Below are positions 13,793 through 22,151 of a DNA stretch of 31,826 nucleotides, piece after piece. Source of the DNA: JBEKTY01 sp049515555 (lineage in GTDB: Bacteria > Planctomycetota > Planctomycetia > Pirellulales > Thermoguttaceae). The stretch's first letter is position 1, and every line of letters begins with the position of its first letter. The position numbers and the translations under genes were made by a program. Where the stretch lies: positions 1 through 31,826 of the forward strand of contig JBEKTY010000093.1 of the NCBI GenBank assembly GCA_049515555.1, read 5' to 3'. The notes beneath the pieces are model-generated. The model did not search any database, was not told the origin of the DNA, and worked only from the letters and a program-made list of their open reading frames with translations.

Positions 13793-15964
13793 TCAGCGGC
13801 GGCGCCGGCCCTTTGGCGGCTTCTTTTTCTTTGGGCGGGTTCTTGGCTTCTTGCTTGCCCGCCGGCCGGCGGCGGGGCGGGCAGATTCCCAGCCTCCCGG
13901 CTCGGTCTCTTGCCCGGAACGTGGCGGCCGCTGGCCGCGCTCCTTGAGGCGGAAGTCCAGCTCGCGGCGCTCCAGGTCGACGCGGGCCACGACTACCCGC
14001 AGCCGGTCGCCCAGGCGATATTGATTGCCCTGCCGCCGCCCGGCCAGGGTGTGCGTGCCGCGATCGAAGCTATAGTAATCGTCGGCCAGGGCGTCGACGT
14101 GAATCAGGCCCTCGGCCGGCAGCTCGAGGCCTTCGACGAACAGTCCGTAGCTTTCCACGCCGGTGACGACGGCGTCCATTTCCGTGCCGATGCGGGAGGC
14201 CAGCAGGGCCAGCAGTTTGATGCGTGTCAGCTCGCGCTCGGCGGCGTCGGCGCGCTGCTCGCGGTCCGAGCAGTGCTCGCCCAGCAGGGCCAGCTCGCCG
14301 CGGTTGCCGCGGGGCTTGCGGCCGGCGGCCAGGTCGGCCAGCAGGCGGTGCACGGTGAGGTCCGGGTAGCGGCGGATGGGCGAGGTGAAGTGGCAGTAGC
14401 AGTCGCTGGCCAGGGCGTAATGGCCTTCTTCGGCGGGGCTGTAGATGGCCCGCTGCATGGCCCGCAACACCGCGTAGTTCACGGCCCGCTCGGTGGGCTG
14501 GCCGTGGACCTCGGCCAGCAGCCGCTGTAGCTCGAAGCGATTGCGGAGGCTGGCTACCGGCAGGCCCAGCTCGCGGACGAACTGCGTCAGGGCCCGCAGT
14601 TTGTGCGGGCTGGGCGGGGTGTGGATGCGGCGGAGGAACCCCAGGTGCCGGTCGCGGAGCGTCTCGGCCACCGCCTCGTTGGCGGCCAGCATGAACTCCT
14701 CGATGATCTGGTGGCTCTCGGTATCGGCCACGACGTGGGCCCCGCTCGCGCGGCCCGCGGCGTCCAGATCGACCTTCACCTCCGGCATGTTGAGCACCAG
14801 CGCGCCATGCTCCAGCCGGCGGCGGCGAAGGATCATGGCCAGCTCGTGCATGCCGCCCAACAGGTCATGGACCGCCGGGCCCAGCTTGCGGCGCCACGCC
14901 GGGCGGTCGGCCAGGAAGGCGTCGACCTCGTCGTAGGTCAGCCGCCGGGTGCTGCAAATCGCCGTGGGGTGGAACTCGGCGTGCGTGCGCAGCCCGTCGG
15001 CGGTGAACTCCAGCAGGACCGATTGCGTGTAGCGGACCTTGCCCGGCTGGAGGCTGGCCAGCGCGTTGGAGATGATCTCCGGCAGCATAGGCAGCACGCG
15101 GTCGGGCAGGTAGACACTGGTGGCCCGGTGGCGGGCCTCGCGGTCCAGGGCCGTGCGGGGCGGCACGAAATGCGACACGTCGGCGATGTGCACCCCCAGC
15201 CGCCAGCCGCCGTGGTCGGTGCGGGCCAGAGATATGGCGTCGTCGAAGTCGCGGGCGTCGGCCGGATCGATCGTCACCACCGCCTGGCCCGTCAGGTCCA
15301 GCCGGCCCGCCAGCGAACCGTCGAACCGCTCGGCCTGCTGCCGGGCTTCCTCCAGGGCGTCGGGTGCGAAGTGCTCGGGCAGGCCGAACTCGCGGATCAC
15401 CGACAGCGTATCGACCCCCGGTTTGCCCTGCGGGCCGAGCACCTCCAGGACCACCCCTTCGCCGTCGTAAACCGGCGAGGGGAAGCGGACCATCTCGATG
15501 ACCACTTTATCGTTGGGGCGGGCGCTTTTCACGCCCGCGTCGCCCACCGCGATCGGCCGCGGGAACAGGGTGCCGTCGACCTGCACGCAGGCCGACCCCT
15601 GCGACTCGAAGTACGTGCCGACGAACTGCCGGGTCTGCCGCTGGAGCACTTCCACGATCTCGCCGCGGGGACCGGGCTCACCGCCGTGCGGACGATGGAG
15701 CTGGACCAGCACCACGTCGCCCGTGGCGGCGTCGTGGCTCCGTTTGGCGGGGATATAGATGTCCGGCAGTTCCGCCTCGGGCGCCGTCCGGGCGGCCCGG
15801 CCTTTGCCGCCTTTCGCCGCGGCGGCCGCCGGAACCGCCGCGGCGGGCGGGACCGCCGCCGGGTTCGGGCGGACGAAGCCGAACCCCTTCTGCGTCCGCC
15901 GGAACACGCCCGCTATGCGTCCGCGGGCATCGAAATCCGCCTGCCGAGGTTTTGACTTGCGCAT
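13793..15964 (-). CDS. rnr: Ribonuclease R (RNB-family exoribonuclease)
   Basis: RNase R is a 3'-5' hydrolytic exoribonuclease that degrades structured RNA. The 723-aa product has an N-terminal winged-helix/cold-shock part (RRTQKGFGFVRP) interrupted by an alanine/glycine-rich insert (about 35-60), the RNB catalytic core with TIDPADARDFDDAISL (metal-binding aspartates), HIADVSHFVPP, YLPDRVLPMLPE, HFTSPIRRYPDLTVHR, an S1 domain (VTGVESYGLFVEGLELPAEG), and a basic tail of lysines and arginines for RNA binding. It is convergent with the HEPN-type gene, with a gap of only 3 bp, and divergent from trpBA. Confidence 0.95.
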   Translation of the reverse strand: MRKSKPRQADFDARGRIAGVFRRTQKGFGFVRPNPAAVPPAAAVPAAAAAKGGKGRAARTAPEAELPDIYIPAKRSHDAATGDVVLVQLHRPHGGEPGPRGEIVEVLQRQTRQFVGTYFESQGSACVQVDGTLFPRPIAVGDAGVKSARPNDKVVIEMVRFPSPVYDGEGVVLEVLGPQGKPGVDTLSVIREFGLPEHFAPDALEEARQQAERFDGSLAGRLDLTGQAVVTIDPADARDFDDAISLARTDHGGWRLGVHIADVSHFVPPRTALDREARHRATSVYLPDRVLPMLPEIISNALASLQPGKVRYTQSVLLEFTADGLRTHAEFHPTAICSTRRLTYDEVDAFLADRPAWRRKLGPAVHDLLGGMHELAMILRRRRLEHGALVLNMPEVKVDLDAAGRASGAHVVADTESHQIIEEFMLAANEAVAETLRDRHLGFLRRIHTPPSPHKLRALTQFVRELGLPVASLRNRFELQRLLAEVHGQPTERAVNYAVLRAMQRAIYSPAEEGHYALASDCYCHFTSPIRRYPDLTVHRLLADLAAGRKPRGNRGELALLGEHCSDREQRADAAERELTRIKLLALLASRIGTEMDAVVTGVESYGLFVEGLELPAEGLIHVDALADDYYSFDRGTHTLAGRRQGNQYRLGDRLRVVVARVDLERRELDFRLKERGQRPPRSGQETEPGGWESARPAAGRRASKKPRTRPKKKKPPKGRRRR

Positions 15965-16078
15965 GGGAACGAACGCGAACCTGGGAAAACCACGGTAGAC
16001 AAGCTAGTCTGAGAATCGGTTATACCACGACTGCGGCCTGATGCCCAAGGCAGCGGGGGAACTTTCCGCCGCCGATCC

Positions 16079-16107
16079 TTGACCAATCGACCGCCCCGGC
16101 CGAAAAT
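16079..16107 (+). promoter_or_regulatory. Candidate promoter for trpBA
   Basis: TTGACC (16079-16084), 17-nt spacer, GAAAAT (16102-16107), about 97 nt before the trpB ATG. The -35 is good, the -10 weak. Confidence 0.35.
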
Positions 16108-16122
16108 AGGGCTTACACACTA

Positions 16123-16195
16123 AACGGTTTGGAGCCGCGGGCACTGCTGGACAAGCCAGCAGTGGCACCCAATCCCGGCCAACGGTTTAGAGCCG
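16123..16195. repeat. Hairpin flanked by 15-bp direct repeats in the trpB leader
   Basis: AACGGTTTGGAGCCG (16123-16137) and AACGGTTTAGAGCCG (16181-16195) differ at one base and enclose a perfect 9-bp hairpin, CACTGCTGG (16142-16150) with CCAGCAGTG (16156-16164), loop ACAAG. The layout recalls an inserted palindromic element with a target duplication, or a pair of regulator sites around a hairpin. Confidence 0.75.
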
Positions 16196-16203
16196 GTATC
16201 AAA

Positions 16204-17406
16204 ATGCCTGCCAGTACGCACGTGCCCGACGAAACCGGCCGCTTCGGCCCGTTCGGGGGCCGATATGCGCCGGAGACGCTGACCCGGGCCCTGGAGGAGT
16301 TGACCGAGCAGTACGAGCAGGCGGCGGGCGACGCGGGGTTTCAGGCGGAGCTGACCGGCCTGCTGCGGGATTACGCCGGCCGCCCCTCGCCGCTGTATTA
16401 TGCCGAGCGGCTGAGCCAGAAGTGCGGCGGGGCACGCATCTACCTCAAGCGCGAGGACCTCAATCACACCGGCTCGCACAAGATCAACAATACGCTGGGC
16501 CAGGGCCTGCTGGCCCTGCGGATGGGCCGGCGGCGGGTGATCGCCGAGACGGGGGCGGGTCAGCACGGCGTGGCCACGGCCACGGCCTGCGCCCAGTTCG
16601 GCCTGCAATGCGTGGTGTACATGGGCGAGGAAGACATCCGCCGCCAGCGGCCCAACGTCTTCAGCATGAAACTGCTGGGGGCCGAGGTCCGCCCGGTGGC
16701 CGCCGGCTCGCGGACCCTCCGCGACGCCGTGAACGAGGCCTTTCGCGACTGGATGGGCTCCGTGGAGACGACGTACTATTGCATCGGCTCGGTGATCGGG
16801 CCGCACCCCTATCCGCGGATGGTCCGCGACTTCCAGTCGGTCATCGGCCGCGAGACGCGGGCCCAATGCCTCCAGCAGCTTGGCCGGGTGCCCAACGTGG
16901 TGGTGGCCTGCGTGGGCGGGGGGAGCAATGCGGCCGGCATGTTCTATCCGCTGATAGAGGACGCGGCCGTCGAGCTGGTGGGGGTCGAGGCCGGCGGGCG
17001 ATCCGGCCGGCCGGGCGATCACGCCGCCACGCTCACGCTGGGCCGGCCCGGCGTGCTGCACGGGGCCTTCAGCTACGTGCTCCAGGACGACGACGGCCAG
17101 ACGATGGACGTGCATTCCATCTCGGCCGGCCTGGATTATCCCGGCACGGGCCCGGAGCACAGCTACTGGAAAGACTCGGGCCGGGTGCGGTACACCACCG
17201 CCCGCGACGACGAGGTGCTGCGGGCCTTCGACCTGCTGGCCCGCAGCGAGGGCATCCTGCCGGCCCTGGAGAGTTCGCACGCGGTCTGCCGGGCGATGGA
17301 GATCGCCGCCGGGCGGCGGCCGGAGGACGTGGTGGTGGTCTGTCTTTCCGGGCGGGGCGACAAGGACGCGGCCGAGATCGCCCGCCTCCGCGGGGTCGAG
17401 TTTTGA
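16204..17406 (+). CDS. trpB: Tryptophan synthase beta chain
   Basis: TrpB joins indole and serine to give tryptophan using PLP. The ATG at 16204 gives 400 aa, starting MPASTHVPDETGRFGPFGG, the usual opening; the frame is open back to 16129 through the leader hairpin. K93 in HTGSHKINNTLGQ binds PLP, GAGQHGVATA and the phosphate loop GGGSNAAG are present, and the protein ends in the C-terminal VVCLSGRGDKD block. It is followed by trpA after a 66-bp gap almost filled by a dispersed repeat. The other trp genes are not in the window. Confidence 0.96.
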   Translation: MPASTHVPDETGRFGPFGGRYAPETLTRALEELTEQYEQAAGDAGFQAELTGLLRDYAGRPSPLYYAERLSQKCGGARIYLKREDLNHTGSHKINNTLGQGLLALRMGRRRVIAETGAGQHGVATATACAQFGLQCVVYMGEEDIRRQRPNVFSMKLLGAEVRPVAAGSRTLRDAVNEAFRDWMGSVETTYYCIGSVIGPHPYPRMVRDFQSVIGRETRAQCLQQLGRVPNVVVACVGGGSNAAGMFYPLIEDAAVELVGVEAGGRSGRPGDHAATLTLGRPGVLHGAFSYVLQDDDGQTMDVHSISAGLDYPGTGPEHSYWKDSGRVRYTTARDDEVLRAFDLLARSEGILPALESSHAVCRAMEIAAGRRPEDVVVVCLSGRGDKDAAEIARLRGVEF

Positions 17407-17407
17407 G

Positions 17408-17451
17408 TGCCCGGTCCCCTCTCCCTCCGGGAGAGGGTTAGGGTGAGGGGA
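17408..17451 (+). repeat. Dispersed 44-bp palindromic repeat, copy 2 (trpB-trpA gap)
   Basis: Identical to 10819-10862. It begins one base after the trpB TGA and ends 21 nt before the trpA ATG, so it is transcribed inside the operon and folds as a 9-bp hairpin. Confidence 0.9.
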
Positions 17452-17472
17452 AACAGGTGAGGACCCTGTACT

Positions 17473-18273
17473 ATGTCCGCCATCGACACGCTATTCCAGG
17501 AGCTTCGCGCGGCGGGGCGGAAGGCCCTCATGCCCTTCGTCACCGCCGGCGACCCGGATCTGGACTTCACCGCCAAGCTGCTCCGCACCCTGGTGGCGCG
17601 GGGCAGCAGCCTGTGCGAGCTGGGCATCCCCTACAGCGACCCCATCGCCGACGGGCCGGTGATCCAAAGCTCGTACACGCGGGCCCTGGCGCATAAGATC
17701 AAGCTGGCCAATATCATGGCCATGCTCCGGCAGGTTACGCCGGCGCTGGAGGCCCCGCTGGTGACGATGGTCAGCTATGCCATCGTATACCGGCACGGGC
17801 TGGAGCAGTACGTGCGGGATGCGCGTGCGGCGGGCGTGGCGGGCCTGATCGTGCCCGATCTGCCGGTCGAGGAATCCCGAGCGCTGGCCGATCTGTGCCG
17901 CCGCGAGGACCTGAGCCTGATACAACTGGTAACACCCACCACGCCCCGCGACCGGGCACTCCGGATTGCCGAGCGCACGACCGGCTTTTTGTATTACGTC
18001 TCGGTGACGGGCATTACCGGCGAGCGGCAGAGCCTGCCCGACGGCCTGGCCGAGAACGTGGCCTGGCTGCGCCGCGAGACGCCGCTGCCGGTGTGCATCG
18101 GCTTCGGGATTAGCCGGCCGGAGCACGTGCGGATGCTGGCCCCCGTGGCCGACGGCCTGATCGTGGGCTCGGCCATCGTGCGGCGGATCGCCGAGGCGGC
18201 CACCAAGCCCCGGGCCACCGTTCTGGCCGAGATCGGCGACTACGTGGCCGAACTCGTGGCCGCCATGGAATAG
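17473..18273 (+). CDS. trpA: Tryptophan synthase alpha chain
   Basis: TrpA cleaves indole-3-glycerol phosphate to indole, which is channelled to TrpB. The 266-aa TIM-barrel has the catalytic pair E49 and D60 in CELGIPYSDPIADGPVIQ, loop 6 region LVTPTTPRDRALRIA, and the phosphate site YVSVTGITG plus GFGISRPEH and GLIVGSAIV. AGGTGAGG lies 12 nt before the ATG. It forms an operon with trpB, interrupted by a repeat. Confidence 0.96.
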   Translation: MSAIDTLFQELRAAGRKALMPFVTAGDPDLDFTAKLLRTLVARGSSLCELGIPYSDPIADGPVIQSSYTRALAHKIKLANIMAMLRQVTPALEAPLVTMVSYAIVYRHGLEQYVRDARAAGVAGLIVPDLPVEESRALADLCRREDLSLIQLVTPTTPRDRALRIAERTTGFLYYVSVTGITGERQSLPDGLAENVAWLRRETPLPVCIGFGISRPEHVRMLAPVADGLIVGSAIVRRIAEAATKPRATVLAEIGDYVAELVAAME

Positions 18274-18455
18274 CGGTCGTCTTGCCAGGCGGCGGCCTTC
18301 GGGATTTTCGACTGGCAGCCAAACTGGTCAATCCAAGGCTGGCGGACCACCAGCCATTTCGTGGCATTTACGGGCCCGGTCCACGAAGTATAATAGGCTA
18401 GTAAGAGCGGGGCGCGGTCGGGGGCATCGTGAGGGGGAGGTCCAGAGGCAAAAGT

Positions 18456-18716
18456 ATGCCGACGATTTCCAGCTTCTTCGGGATTGTGGTTCGAATGTAT
18501 TTCGACGACCATCCTCCCCCGCATTTCCACGTGTACTCGGGCGACCAGAGCGCGGCGATCGCCATAGACACGCTGGAGGTCACCGAAGGACGGCTCTCGC
18601 GGCGAACGTTGTCGCTGGTTTTGGAATGGGCGTCGGAACATCGGGCCGAGTTGCGGACGAACTGGGCGCTGGCCGAGGCTCATCGCGGGCTGAACCGCAT
18701 TGAGCCCTTGGTCTAA
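18456..18716 (+). CDS. DUF4160 protein
   Basis: 86 aa. MPTISSFFGIVVRMYFDDHPPPHFHVYSGD is the DUF4160 signature, with the conserved HPPPHFH histidines, and the C-terminus (LVLEWASEHRAELRTNW) is the family helix. The start has AGAGG seven bases before the ATG at 18456. DUF4160 genes often precede a DUF2442 gene, as here; the pair is suspected to be a small toxin-antitoxin-like or regulatory module, but no activity is established as far as I know. Confidence 0.88.
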   Translation: MPTISSFFGIVVRMYFDDHPPPHFHVYSGDQSAAIAIDTLEVTEGRLSRRTLSLVLEWASEHRAELRTNWALAEAHRGLNRIEPLV

Positions 18717-18739
18717 CCTGCTTGCCGGGGAGGTGGAAG

Positions 18740-18985
18740 GTGCAGAAAGTAAGTCTGGTCAGGGCGCTGAGCGGCTATCGAATTTACGTGCAGTTCGAGG
18801 ACGGCACAGCAGGCGAAATTGACGTCAGCGATCGTTTGTTCGGGCCGATTTTCGAACCGTTGCGGGACGAGAGCGAATTTCGCAAGGTGGCCGTGGACGA
18901 GTTCGGCGCCGTTGCGTGGCCGTGCGGAGCGGATCTCGCGCCGGACGCCATTTATCGGCGATTAGCAGCGGGTGTGTCGGCTTGA
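18740..18985 (+). CDS. DUF2442 protein
   Basis: 81 aa from the GTG at 18740, chosen because GGGGAGG lies 6-8 nt upstream; a TTG at 18722 is also in frame. The product (YRIYVQFEDGTAGEIDVSDRL, then FRKVAVDEFGAVAWPCGADLAPDAIYRRL) is a typical DUF2442 protein. It follows DUF4160 by 23 bp and is surely co-transcribed. The function is unknown. Confidence 0.88.
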   Translation: MQKVSLVRALSGYRIYVQFEDGTAGEIDVSDRLFGPIFEPLRDESEFRKVAVDEFGAVAWPCGADLAPDAIYRRLAAGVSA

Positions 18986-19066
18986 TTACTGGTCTGCCAA
19001 CCGAAGTTTGACAGGTTCCTCGACCGTTGCGATGCCCAGTCGTTATTGGAAAGCACACCAGCGACC

Positions 19067-19174
19067 GCGGGCCCCGGTCGCCATCCTCCACCAGACGACG
19101 TAGGATGGAGTGGCGGGCGGTTGCCAGGATTGTGTAACTTGTCCAAGCATTCCGTCTACTTGCCACTCTGTACG
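19067..19174 (+). repeat. 108-bp diverged repeat, copy B (partner at 141-248)
   Basis: Gapless match of about 80% to 141-248, again upstream of a small membrane-protein gene. In this copy the local stem is CCATCC (19080-19085) with GGATGG, whereas copy A can pair CGCTCCA with TGGAGCG, so the foldable element is not strictly conserved. Confidence 0.7.
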
Positions 19175-19212
19175 AGGAAAAAGCCGTCCACCGCTCGGAG
19201 ATCAGTATCCAT

Positions 19213-19587
19213 ATGCGACTGTACTGGACAATACACTCGCTACCAGAGTTGAAGCACTTGTCGCGTGAGGAACGTGGCCGCGTATTCCAGGCGTGCCGGT
19301 TCAGGTGTCTGAAAGAGCGGCGGTCGTGGGTTGGCTGGATTACCATCGCTCTGGCCGGCGGGGTCCTTTCGTACTACACGATCTCCATGCGAATCGAACC
19401 ATACGCGACGATCCTGACCGCGCTGGTGGGAGCCATCACAGGTGGGGCAATCGGACATTGGGGTATGCAACGCACCCGGCCCCACCTTCGTGATTACTTG
19501 AATCGCAACCAAGCCTGTGCAGACGAGGAGGCCGCGAGCAATGGTCAGCCGCGGGGCCGGACGGCGCCGGGTCAGCCTAGCGGCTGA
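19213..19587 (+). CDS. Small two-helix membrane protein
   Basis: 124 aa, no family recognised. The start MRLYWTIHSLPELKHLSREERGRVFQAC is amphipathic and cytosolic, followed by two hydrophobic helices (about 41-60, WVGWITIALAGGVLSYYTIS, and about 68-85, TILTALVGAITGGAIG) and a polar tail. GGAG lies 12 nt before the ATG. It is convergent with argG, 44 bp away. The base composition looks less GC-rich than argG. The shared upstream repeat suggests kinship with the ORF at 309, although the protein sequences hardly match. Confidence 0.6.
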   Translation: MRLYWTIHSLPELKHLSREERGRVFQACRFRCLKERRSWVGWITIALAGGVLSYYTISMRIEPYATILTALVGAITGGAIGHWGMQRTRPHLRDYLNRNQACADEEAASNGQPRGRTAPGQPSG

Positions 19588-19631
19588 CGCCTGCTCGCTC
19601 CGTTAAATACCCGCCTGACTTAACCGCCAAG

Positions 19632-20846
19632 CTAGAACTCCCGGGGGCGGAGTCGGGCTTGGACGCGGCCGGGCAGGCCCTGGATGCGCAGGAAGCCTTC
19701 GGCGTCGGTCTGGTTGTACGATCCGCCGCCTTCCATGGTGGCGATGCCCTCGTCGTACAGGCTGTTGGGGCTGCTGCGGCCCGCTACGTGGATGTTGCCC
19801 TTGTAGAGATCGAGGCTCACCTGGCCGGTGACCGGCTGCTGCGCCTGGCGGATGAAGGCCATGAGGGCGTCCAGCTTGGCGTGGTACCAGAAGCCGTAGT
19901 ACACCATCTCGGCCACTTCCGGGGCCAGGCGGTCGCGCAGATGCACCAGGTCGCGGTCCAGCGTTAGCTGTTCCACCAGGCGGTGGGCGGTGTACAGGAG
20001 GGTCATGCCGGGCGCCTCGTACACGCCGCGGCTCTTCATGCCCACGAAACGGTTCTCGACCATGTCGATCCGCCCGATGCCGTTGCGGCCGGCGATTTGG
20101 TTCAGCCGGGCGACCAGCTCGAAGGCCCCCAGCGGTTGGCCGCCGACCGTCTCCGGCAGCCCTTCGCGGAAGCCGATGACCACGTTTTCGGCCCGGTCGG
20201 GGGCCTGCTGCGGCGCAACCGTCATGCCGAAATCGACCAGCTCGACGCCGTTGACGCCCAGGTCCTCCAGCCGGCCGGCCTCGTAGCTGATGTGCAGGCA
20301 GTTCTCGTCGGAGCTATAGGGCTTGGCCGTCGTGGCCTTGACGGGGATGTTCCGCTCCTGGCAGTAGGCGATCATCTGGCTGCGGCCCGGGAATCGCTGG
20401 CGGAACTTCTCGATCCGCCAGGGGGCGATGATGCGGATGCCGGGCCGCAGGGCCTCGGCCGCCAGTTGGAAGCGGCACTGGTCGTTGCCCTTGCCCGTGG
20501 CCCCGTGGGCATAGCTATCGGCGCCCAGCTCGCGGGCCGCCTGCAGGCAGACCTTCGAGATCAGCGGCCGGGCGATGGAAGTGCCCAGCAGGTACAGGCC
20601 CTCGTATTTCGCCTGCCACTGCATGACGGGGAAGGCGAAATCGCGGCACAGTTCCTCTCTGGCATCGACCACGCGGGCCGAGGCGGCCCCGATGGCCCGC
20701 GCCTTGTCGAGGATCGCCTGGCGGTCCTCGCAGGGCTGGCCCAGGTCGACGTACACCGCGTGCACCTGGCAGCCCTCCTCGATCAGCCAGGCCAGGATGA
20801 CCGAGGTATCCAATCCGCCGGAATACGCCAGAACGCAGCTTGGCAT
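19632..20846 (-). CDS. argG: Argininosuccinate synthase
   Basis: ArgG joins citrulline and aspartate with ATP, the penultimate step of arginine synthesis. The start MPSCVLAYSGGLDTSVILAWL at 20846 (AAGGG seven bases before) gives 404 aa; the frame is open to 20909. The N-type ATP pyrophosphatase loop SGGLDTS is at 9-15, and GATGKGNDQCRF, the citrulline/aspartate-binding region, follows. The C-terminal helix ending in RLRPREF is shorter than in some homologues. It stands alone here, divergent from the YihY-family gene. Confidence 0.95.
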   Translation of the reverse strand: MPSCVLAYSGGLDTSVILAWLIEEGCQVHAVYVDLGQPCEDRQAILDKARAIGAASARVVDAREELCRDFAFPVMQWQAKYEGLYLLGTSIARPLISKVCLQAARELGADSYAHGATGKGNDQCRFQLAAEALRPGIRIIAPWRIEKFRQRFPGRSQMIAYCQERNIPVKATTAKPYSSDENCLHISYEAGRLEDLGVNGVELVDFGMTVAPQQAPDRAENVVIGFREGLPETVGGQPLGAFELVARLNQIAGRNGIGRIDMVENRFVGMKSRGVYEAPGMTLLYTAHRLVEQLTLDRDLVHLRDRLAPEVAEMVYYGFWYHAKLDALMAFIRQAQQPVTGQVSLDLYKGNIHVAGRSSPNSLYDEGIATMEGGGSYNQTDAEGFLRIQGLPGRVQARLRPREF

Positions 20847-20916
20847 GGGAAGACCCTTTGCAAGATGTTGTAAAAGAGCCATTTTCATCTGCCGCCCGGC
20901 CGGCGGCAAGGGGAAT

Positions 20917-20955
20917 AGGACCTATAGGTCCCATAGGTCCTATAAGACCTATGAG
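20917..20955. repeat. Nonamer array with palindrome between argG and the YihY-family gene
   Basis: Four 9-bp units (CCTATAGGT, CCCATAGGT, CCTATAAGA, CCTATGAGT). AGGACCTAT (20917-20925) pairs with ATAGGTCCT (20933-20941). It lies between divergent genes, where promoters are expected. Confidence 0.8.
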
Positions 20956-21015
20956 TTTCCCCTAGCCGCCGCAGCCTCATTGACTCCGCCCACCGCTTTT
21001 GCTACCGTGCCGGAC

Positions 21016-21915
21016 ATGATGCTCGGTTGGCTGACGCATCGGGCCTGGCCGGTCATCCGCCGGACGTGGCGAGGCTGGCAGGAGAACGACGGATTCCTGC
21101 TCAGTGCGGCGATGGCCTATTACGCGGCCTTGGCGCTGTTGCCGTTGTGCCTGGTGCTGATTGCGGCGTTGGGATTCGTCTTGCGGCTATGGTCGCATGC
21201 CGAGGATGCGCAGCAGCAGCTCCTGGCCGCGGTGGCGAAGAACGCCGGCCCTTGGCTGTCGGAGCAGCTTGAGGGGCTGCTCATGGGCGTCAAGAGCCAG
21301 GCGGGCCGGGGCGGGCCGATCGGGGCCATCGCGCTGCTATTGGCGGCCATCGGCGTCTTTCTGCAGTTCGACGCCATGTTCGACCGCATCTGGGGCACCG
21401 GCTTGCAGGCCCCCTGGAAAGGCTGGTGGGCCTACATCCGCTCCTTCCTGTACGGTCGCCTGGCAGCCTTTCTCATGCTCCTGGCCGTGGGGGGGCTGGT
21501 GCTGGCCCTGTTCCTGGCCAACATGGTTTTGGCGGCGATACGGCCCCACCTGGAGACGCTGCACCTGGCGTGGATCCAACCCTATCTGGTACACCTGCCC
21601 GGCGGCCAACTGGCCTGGACCGCGCTGAGCGATGCCCTGCTGTTCACTATTATCTACAAGGTGCTGCCCAAGGTGCGGGTCCGCTGGCGGGAGGCCCTGC
21701 CCGCCGGAACCCTGGTGGCCGTGGTGTGGATCATCGGCCAGCAGGTGCTGGTCTCGCTGGTGATCGGAACGGGCTACACGGCTTACGGGGTGGTGGGCTC
21801 GTTCATCGCCGTGATGCTGTGGCTGTATTACGCCAGTGCGACGATTTTCTTCGGGGCCGAGTTCGTCCGCGCGATGCGGGGCCCGGCCGGGCGGAAGGCG
21901 GAAAGAAGGGGTTGA
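21016..21915 (+). CDS. YihY/BrkB family inner-membrane protein
   Basis: 299 aa from the ATG at 21016 (a second ATG follows at 21019); the frame is open upstream over argG. The N-terminus (WLTHRAWPVIRRTWRGWQENDGFLLSAAMAYYAALALLPL) is the YihY signature, in which an amphipathic helix leads into the first of about six membrane helices. Later blocks WGTGLQAPWKGWWAYIRSFLYGRLAAF and YASATIFFGAEFVRA also match. The family was once misnamed ribonuclease BN; its function is not settled and export has been proposed. The TGA stop lies within the first octamers of a G-rich array. Confidence 0.9.
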   Translation: MMLGWLTHRAWPVIRRTWRGWQENDGFLLSAAMAYYAALALLPLCLVLIAALGFVLRLWSHAEDAQQQLLAAVAKNAGPWLSEQLEGLLMGVKSQAGRGGPIGAIALLLAAIGVFLQFDAMFDRIWGTGLQAPWKGWWAYIRSFLYGRLAAFLMLLAVGGLVLALFLANMVLAAIRPHLETLHLAWIQPYLVHLPGGQLAWTALSDALLFTIIYKVLPKVRVRWREALPAGTLVAVVWIIGQQVLVSLVIGTGYTAYGVVGSFIAVMLWLYYASATIFFGAEFVRAMRGPAGRKAERRG

Positions 21916-21980
21916 GGGGATAGGGGGATAAGGGGATAAGGGGATGAGGGGTTGAGGGGTTGAGGGGTTGAGGGGATAAG
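21908..21980 (+). repeat. G-rich octamer array at the end of the YihY-family gene
   Basis: About nine units of GGGGTTGA, GGGGATAA or GGGGATGA. The stop TGA of the preceding gene is part of the first unit. Runs of four Gs spaced by four bases could form a G-quadruplex in the sense RNA. No inverted arm is nearby. Confidence 0.85.
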
Positions 21981-22006
21981 ATTGATCCGGCTTGCCGCTT
22001 CGCATT

Positions 22007-22026
22007 CCGGAGGCTGTAGCCTCCGG
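22007..22026. repeat. 20-bp perfect palindrome
   Basis: CCGGAGGCTGTAGCCTCCGG, a 9-bp stem with a 2-nt centre, between the octamer array and the rpmF promoter. A related but degraded sequence (GGAGGCTATTAGGCTCC) is at 31644-31660 between the terminal arrays. Confidence 0.75.
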
Positions 22027-22032
22027 CTGCTC

Positions 22033-22056
22033 TAAATCCCCAAATCCCTAAATCCC
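22033..22056. repeat. Three TAAATCCC/CAAATCCC octamers
   Basis: Three octamers end 19 bp before the -35 box of rpmF. The unit is the same as in the fabD-fabG array. Confidence 0.85.
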
Positions 22057-22075
22057 ATTCCTTCAGGGCCCCCGG

Positions 22076-22104
22076 TTGACATCCCTCATCGGCCGGCTTA
22101 TGAT
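22076..22104 (+). promoter_or_regulatory. Sigma70-type promoter of rpmF
   Basis: TTGACA (22076-22081), 17-nt spacer, TATGAT (22099-22104): consensus -35 and 5 of 6 matches at -10. It lies 47 nt before the rpmF ATG and is the best promoter in the window, as expected for a ribosomal protein gene. Confidence 0.85.
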
Positions 22105-22151
22105 TTGAACCCTTGCACGCCAGCGCTGCCTCTAGGTGGGAGTCCGATTTC

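Noticed and set aside
14603..15955. 450-codon plus-strand ORF over rnr
   Set aside because: It is antisense to RNase R, whose motifs are intact; no domain is visible.
15965..16203. Trp leader peptide before trpB
   Set aside because: No short ORF with consecutive Trp codons is present and there is no T-tailed terminator.
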